Below, one piece after another: positions 57,866 through 64,000 of a stretch of DNA of 64,000 bases (within the stretch, counting starts at the first letter, position 1; every line of letters begins with the position of its first letter). The position numbers and the translations under genes are program-made. The DNA lies in contig JAUIRK010000897.1 of the NCBI GenBank assembly GCA_030549495.1, forward strand, positions 331,001 through 395,000. Reading direction: 5' to 3'. The stretch comes from Nectonema munidae. Its lineage: Eukaryota; Nematomorpha; Nectonematoida; Nectonematidae. The notes under the pieces were generated by a model. The model ran no database searches. It was not told where the DNA came from and saw nothing but the letters and a program-made list of their open reading frames with translations.

Positions 57866-59403
57866 TAATAACGAATTTATAGACAAAGCAACGGAGGTCA
57901 TTTAGAGGAAAGTAAAATATATCAAAGCTTATATATATCACAACGATTGACAGATTTTTGCCAAGTTTAATTGATTTTCCTTTTAATAAAAGATAATTAA
58001 CATCAGATTCACAATAATATATTTACTGGGTTCATGGGAGAATAATACTAAATGTTCTAAAAAAGAATAAAAATTTTATTTGAACACTTAATACACAACT
58101 ACAAAATTAAAACTTCTAATAGCTTGAAGTTCGGGTAAATGAAAATATTTTTCTAAGAACCAAAAACTTAGATATAAGTGAGTTTACTGTACAAAATATT
58201 CAGAAATTGATAAAACAATTCTAAATAGGATAATTCTACTATATACAGATACTAGAAAAAAGGTTAATTAAATTATTCATAAATTATTTCGTTACATTTC
58301 ACTGCTAAAATTTTCTTTAATTTTTTTTACGTACTTTAAAAATATCGTTTTATTAGAAAATGAAACTAAATATAATATTAAACATATCTAAATTAAAAAA
58401 GTTTTTACCAATTTAAAAAAAAATATGATTTAAACTAATTATATAAGTCAAATTAACTTATAAAAAAACTTCCATTTAAAAGTTTAGGGAAAAATAAAAA
58501 TAAATGTGAAAAACTTATGAAATATAAAGTAGTTATCTTGCTAATCATGCTGTTAACAGAAACACCCACTGACTTCTAGTAGTGACATTATAAAATGGTT
58601 GTTTAGAAAAGTCAAAAAAAAAAGATAAAGAAGCTGAGAAGGTCACCAGGTCAAGAGCTAAATTTCAAATACTTGAAAAGAATACGATTGGAGGTCAGAA
58701 TGAAAAGGTATTAAATCACTTATTATTGATAATTTGATATGGATTAGATTAAAAATATTATACAATTATTTTCTGACCAGTTATTACAAATCAATTTTGC
58801 CGGGCAACGTGCAGTTGCCTGTAAACCAGCATAGGTGGCTAATGTATGGATGGCGCATCCAACAACCTACAAATCAATCTGAAAGTTTGATTATAAAGTA
58901 TAAAGATAAAGGAAGTTAGCAGTAAAAGGATAAAAATGTTAACAAAGTTGATTGAAAAATATCAAGTACAAGATAAGGAATAAAAATATGAAGGAAACTA
59001 AAATTAACTATAAATCTTTTCACGATAGTATAACGCTGCCTATATTTTAGTTTAATAAATTGTAAAAAAACAAGATTCGTTACAGAAAGATATTAAAAAT
59101 AAAAATAAAGGTTAGTGAAAGTGTTTAAAATAGTGATTGCAGGAACATCGACTCAAAGAAAGAGATGCCAGGGATAATAAAATTTAAACAATGTATCATG
59201 AAATTTAGACTTAAACTTAGGAAACTCTAAATAAATTTTGATAAATTAGTAATAGGTAGGTAGATAGGAAGAAATATCTAAGCACTATCGGACTTTTCCA
59301 TATGCTTGCCAAATTCTTGAAAAGTTATAAAGTTGTCGTTTGAGAAAATTGTAATGATTTGGCTGGCGAATTTATTAAGAGTCAGCGACTTTGGAGAAAT
59401 TTG
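57866..59403. other. Intergenic stretch, no gene seen
   Basis: AT-rich, no sustained open frame and no recognised repeat. Confidence 0.4.
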
Positions 59404-59952
59404 TTAGTTGTTGAGAGAATTTGAAGTGTAGAAAGCTGGATTTTTGGCGGTAATAGTTAAAGATAGTAGGTGGATGTTAAAGAATATACGTTTTAAATAA
59501 AAGAAAATAGTGTAGTTATTTTTGTAGATTTTCTTTTTATTGTTTTTTTTATGGGAGTTGATGTAATATGAGAATTTCATTTTTGACCAAATAAAGAAAA
59601 GGGAGGGTGAGCATTGGATGATTTCTTGTCTAAGGTATTGAGTATTAGATCTAAGGGAATAGCTTTCAAGGGGAAATGAAGATGAAGAAACTGAGATATA
59701 AAGAGTATTTGGATGTACTTTATTAGCTAGCTTATCAACATAAGTATTTTCTGTCTTTGATGATATTTTATGAGTCTGTAAAAAGTATAGTGTATTGTAA
59801 TGTCTAAAGAAGGAGTCATTTTGGCTTATGTGATAGCAAGCATCTAGGAGGGCATAGCATTCACCACGGTATGTTGGAAGAGAGGGATCAACGGCAGACG
59901 TTTTTGAGTAAAAAGTGATAGGAGAAAAGCCCTTGAAGAGTGATTCAATCAA
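59404..59952 (-). pseudogene. LINE RNase H-like fragment, internally deleted
   Basis: A 182-codon minus-strand frame. Its first third reads LPTYRGECYALLDACYHISQ, TLYFLQTHKISSKTE and NTYVDKLANKVHP. These look like the start ('ECyAl..A..hi'), middle ('L.shkI.Sk.v') and end ('n..vDkLAnk') of an RNase H domain of I/R1-like LINEs, with the part between middle and end missing. The rest of the frame becomes low-complexity. Family assignment is by motif only. Confidence 0.45.
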
Positions 59953-60582
59953 ATGTATTCTAAATGTGATAATTTTCTATTTTACCGGTGTCTCCCCACA
60001 GGTAGTTCCACCTGCTTACTTTAAGAGTTGGGTAGATCCCTGGTTATGACAAACTTTATTGAATAAGTATTTATTTTATAAAGTTTTAGAACAAAACAGT
60101 CAGCTTCCTGACACCTTTTTCAATTTTATATAATAGTAAACCATCGATTTTAGTATTTTATTGTAGTATATATAAAACGAGAAACTTGTTAAAACCGAGA
60201 GATTAAAAGAGATGAAAAATTTTTCATTTAAATATCTTGTTCAAAATAATAAGTCTGTTCTTTCAAATTATATTAATTGACTATTTTGGCTTTTGTTGGT
60301 TTGTTTATAGTTAGGAAAAAAGACACACTGACAAAAATTCACAGCACTTAAAATATTTTTTCATTTTAAAACATTCAACTGAGGGCAAGAACATAAATTT
60401 CGCAGTGGCTAAAATTAGACCGTGGACAGGGAAGCTCGTACCCATAAAATAAAGAGATAGCACTCAATCTACACCTAAAAAAATTAACAAAAATTCTAAT
60501 TAAAAGTGTAGGAATTTATTTCTAAACCGAACCCCCGAAGCTTGTGACTCTATATGTTCTTAAAATATATTTTATATTTTAT

Positions 60583-61567
60583 ATGGCAATTTTCATCAAA
60601 AGTTTAAAAAATATAATAAGTAATATAGACAGCTTAACAAAAAAAGATATAAAAAAGGAACTAAGCACACTAATAGAATTTGCAAACGAATTTGAAAATT
60701 TAAATAAATTAATAGATTCTCGTTTTATTAAAATAGAACAACACTTACCTATAGATTTACCAATAAATATGATAAATCCTATTCACAAATTGTTGATAAT
60801 TCTTTAAATTGTCAAAAAAAACTCTATATTTAAAGCCTACAAACAAAATTATTTCTAAGGATTTGCTTAGTGAGGTGAAAAAAAGTTCTAGTGAAGCACT
60901 TTCTAATATTCCAATAAAAAGTATCAAACAAATAAAAGATACTATTAAGTTAGATTTCCCACCAATAGTAAACTTAAATAGCGTAACAGAAAAATTATGC
61001 ACTAATGAAAACTTGAAAAATAATTTTAAAACAGTCAAAGCAAGAAAAATTTTACCAAAAATAATAATAAGAAATTTAGATCCTTCTATGTCAAAAGAAG
61101 AAATTCATGAATAAATCGTTACCAAAAATTCGTACATAAAAGATGATATAGATGCCGAAAAAACATTTAGTATGGTCTTTGAAAAAATGAGTTTCAACGA
61201 AAAATCTAAATTTATGGTATTTAGTGTTGATCCTGTGATAAGGAGAAATATCTTTAATGCTGGTGATGTTTTATATATAGGGTTCCAACAGCACAGAGTT
61301 GCTGACTTTTATCATTTAAAACAGTGTGGAAAATGTAGTAGATTTGGTCATACTACCTCGCAATGTAAAAATGAATCACTTTGTAGTTTTTGTGTTGGTC
61401 CTCATGAATCTAATAACTGTGAAAAAAAAATTTTGGTTAAAGAGCATAAATGTAATAATTGTATTTTAAACAAACTTGATGATGTATCTCATTCAGCTTT
61501 TAGTAAAGAATGTCCTATATACATTAAAAATATCGAATATTTGAAATCCATTATAAGTAATCAATAA
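60583..61567 (+). pseudogene. LINE ORF1 (zinc-knuckle RNA-binding protein), broken
   Basis: The ORF1 product coats the LINE RNA. It begins MAIFIKSLKNIISNIDSLTK at 60583. A frame change near 60800 and a stop at 61112-61114 interrupt it. The last part contains three zinc knuckles: CGKCSRFGHTTSQC, CSFCVGPHESNNC, and CNNC followed by H and C (61327-61525). It ends at a taa at 61565-61567. About 95 bp separate it from ORF2. Confidence 0.8.
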
Positions 61568-61662
61568 ATATATATAAGTTATATTAAAATATAAGTAAAT
61601 ATTTTAGTATCTATAATGACTTTTTTTTTGATTCTGTTAGTAAACTAAAAAGTTCACAGAGG

Positions 61663-62691
61663 GTGTATTTAAACTCAAAACTAGATTGCTTATATGATTT
61701 GAATATTCTGTTTTTAAACACACAGTCTTTAACTAGCAAATTTAATGACCTCGAAATTTTTTTAAATAATTTATACTTATGTATGCTTAAACCTTTGACT
61801 GTCATATGTCTACAAGAAACATGGCTAGATGATACTGAAACTTGCTTTCATTTACCCAACTATATTACACTTAGTTTTCCAAAACAGAGTTCTAAGCAAG
61901 GTGGTCTCTTGTTTTTTGTGAAAGAGAATGTAAATTATAAAGTTGAAAACAGTCAATATTTCAAAAATTCATTTGAGTATCAGGGTATAACTCTTGAGTT
62001 ACCTGGTTTCAAGAAAGTCATCATTCATAACATTTACAGACTACTGTCTACAAATAAGGAACTGTTGCATGTATTTTTCTCTTTTTTTGAAAATTTAATT
62101 TTTGGTGTAAATAGGAATAACTTTAATATTTTTTGTGGAGACTTTAACTTTGATCTATTAAAGCTTAACAATTTTTTAACCCATAAGTTTTATAGTTTAA
62201 TTGTTGCTAGCTCACTTGTCCCTACAATTACATTCCCCACGCGCTGTCAATATAATACTTTGATTGATAATTTTTTCTTGAATAATGACGTTGTTAGCTA
62301 TGAGGCCTATAATTGCATGACGTTTTTCTCCGATCATATTCCTATTCTCCTATCTCTCGATTTTACTATGGAAAAAGCAAACAAGAAGTATTTTTTTGAA
62401 AAGTTCGATAATAAGATGTTTACTACATTATCCGCACAAGTAAACTGGGTTTCACTTATTGAGCTATCTGAAAATGATTCAAGCAAGCTTTTTGATCAGT
62501 TAACTCTCAAAATATCGAATATGATTAAAAGATGCACTTCCTCTGTTGAAATTAGAAAAAATAAATACAAATATAAGATCAATTCTTGGATAACATCTGA
62601 GGTTATGGACATGATTAAACTGCGTGACAAACTTTTTCAGAAATGGAAAAAAGCGGTAATTTATGCATTAAAAATGAATATATTTTCTTAA
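61663..62691 (+). pseudogene. LINE ORF2, AP-endonuclease part
   Basis: Nicks target DNA for target-primed reverse transcription. Motifs are ILFLNTQSLTSKF at the start, VICLQETWLDD (catalytic Glu), IHNIYR, FNIFCGDFNFDLLKL (catalytic Asp-Asn), TLIDNFFLNND and the terminal FSDHIPILLSL (Asp-His). All expected catalytic residues are visible. The reading frame then changes near 62660. Confidence 0.85.
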
Positions 62692-63101
62692 GAAACCGCA
62701 TCAAGTATAAGATAAGACGTTTAAAATATAAATTTTATCTAGATAAGTTTTCAAACTACAGTTCAACACAAAAAACTTGGGCTAACATCAATAGGGTTTT
62801 GAAAGGTGATGGTAAGAAATATATACATATAAAAGAAGGTGACAAATATATTGATGATGATATTTTAGCTGAGAAGTTCAATAAAAACTTTGCTTCAGCA
62901 CATAATAGTTTTCCTTCAGAACCATATTTGCCTTCTTTTGACAATAGAACAGAAACCATTGAGTTCGAGCTTTGTACAAATGAATCATTATTATCTATTA
63001 TTGATAAAATGAAAAAAAATGAGACTAAAGATATATATGGCATTTCAATTAATCATATAAAAAAAAGTACAACATTTGCACAGCTTTATGATATGCCATA
63101 A
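62643..63101 (+). pseudogene. LINE ORF2, linker between endonuclease and RT
   Basis: The frame following the endonuclease: KIRRLKYKFYLDKFSNYSST, TWANINRVLKG, then KKNETKDIYGISINHIKK, the usual 'K..ks.g.DgIs...lk' lead-in to the reverse transcriptase. It ends at a stop at 63099-63101, with the RT resuming in another frame. Confidence 0.75.
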
Positions 63102-63109
63102 ATTTTTCT

Positions 63110-63853
63110 TTGAAAACTTCTATTTTTCCTAGTGTTCTAAAGCTCCAAAAGGTTGTGCCAATTTATAAAAAAAATGATAAAAACTCAGTTGATAACTATA
63201 GACCAGTTTCTATAATTCCTACACTCTCAAAAATATTTGAACAGTTTCTTCACTGCCAATTGAAAACTTACTTGAATTCATTAAACTACTTTCATGATAA
63301 TCAATTTGGATTCAGAGAACACTACTCAACTGAAGCTTTCCACTCTTACCTAATCCAAAGGATGGTAGAAATTGTTGAAAATAAAGATGATGCAGTACTT
63401 TTCTTTTTTGATCTTTCCAAAGACTTCAACAGAGTAAGCCACTCATCCATTATCAAAAATCTATACGACTGTAATTTGAGTAATAATTCTCTTCTCCTAT
63501 TTACTTCATATCTGAAAAATAGATCCCAAAAAGTTATGGTAAATCATGTTTTGTCAACAAAATTATCTCTCCAAAATGGTGTCCCACAAGGATCCATTTT
63601 AGGACCCATTCTTTTCAACATAGCAATGAACAGTATTTTTTATGTTTCAAATTTTTTCAATTTTCTTCTTTTCGCGGATGACATATGCACATACTTTCCT
63701 TTGTCAAGAATCAAAAATGGTCAAAAGTTCGATTTAGGTACTTTAAACGAAGAATTAAACATGATCTATGAATGGTGTAATCTTAACAACTTCCTCCTAA
63801 ACAAGCAGAAATCACAATGTATGATCATTTCGAAAAAGAACAAAAAACTATAG
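63110..63853 (+). pseudogene. LINE ORF2, reverse transcriptase domain
   Basis: Motifs in order: VVPIYKKNDKNSVDNYRPVS, LSKIFEQFL, FFFDLSKDFNRVSH (motif A, catalytic Asp), NGVPQGSILGPILFNI (motif B), FLLFADDICTYF (motif C with intact A-D-D). The catalytic residues are retained. The frame stops at 63851-63853, but thumb-like coding (VLGLMLNNRLKFNEHIDRLA) resumes and continues to the window edge. Confidence 0.88.
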
Positions 63854-64000
63854 TTTTCTAAAACATACTGGAATAAATGAAGTAAGATGTATTAATGTCC
63901 TTGGGTTAATGTTAAACAATAGGTTAAAGTTTAATGAGCATATTGACCGACTTGCTCTCAATTTGAATCGAGTCATTGGTATTTTATTTAGTACTAAAAA

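Larger units (their letters stand above)
60380..64000 (+). mobile_element. Jockey/CR1-like LINE, long copy running off the right edge
   Basis: Order: 5' region (about 60380-60580), ORF1 (60583-61567), ORF2 (61663 to beyond 64000). ORF1 has a helical N-terminus and three Cys/His knuckles (see its entry). ORF2 has an AP endonuclease and a reverse transcriptase. The copy is long and well preserved compared with the other LINE pieces here, but ORF1 has one frameshift and one stop, and ORF2 changes frame twice. The 3' end and tail lie outside the window. Confidence 0.9.

Noticed and set aside
59404-59952. Gypsy-like retroelement RNase H
   Set aside because: The YRGEC motif is suggestive, but the following HKISSK and VDKLANK motifs fit LINE-type RNase H better, and no protease, integrase or terminal repeats lie nearby.

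Overview
This is an AT-rich, intron-bearing animal genome fragment crowded with mobile elements. The gene complement, the TE mix (hAT, piggyBac, pogo/Tigger, Jockey/CR1-like LINEs, many short inverted-repeat elements) and the short, strongly AT-rich introns suggest an arthropod, and a copepod crustacean such as a sea louse is my best guess. That is inference, not something the sequence states. I saw no retrovirus-like, LTR or Polinton element.

Four host genes are supported. (1) Positions 62-959 (+) hold the last two coding exons of WAPL, the cohesin release factor; the rest lies left of the window. (2) Positions 23618-24685 (+) hold an intronless DPH7, the WD40 methylesterase of diphthamide synthesis. 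It sits between two identical 93-bp direct repeats. (3) Positions 28613-29683 (+) hold a complete two-exon RBX1, the RING subunit of cullin ligases. (4) Positions 33428-55377 (-) hold a complete ten-exon WIPI2/Atg18-type PROPPIN (426 aa when spliced). Its introns fill about 22 kb and shelter most of the transposons in the right half. The four genes are unrelated in function.

The rest is TE-derived. From 1 to 23 kb: a LINE 3' end, a foldback element, a decayed piggyBac, a hAT with an 8-bp target duplication (7403-9987), LINE pieces, a pogo/Tigger carrying a nested hAT-type MITE, and a second Tigger split by a 3.6-kb hAT that itself carries a MITE. From 25 to 33 kb: hAT-type MITEs, a foldback element and a hAT remnant. 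Inside WIPI2: a piggyBac split by a SINE, a LINE, a tRNA-derived SINE, a third Tigger, and a MITE interrupted by an inverted-repeat element built on a 42-bp tandem repeat. From 57 kb to the right edge: a hAT-type MITE, a LINE RNase H scrap and a long LINE (ORF1 plus endonuclease and reverse transcriptase) that runs off the window.

The most unusual recurring signal is a scattered family of short TTAA-bounded elements (4.2, 20.7, 22.8, 29.3, 32.5, 32.7, 34.9 and 54.1 kb). Their interior carries repeated CGTCTG motifs. Their terminal repeats match within a copy but differ between copies, and two loci look like tandem pairs sharing one TTAA.
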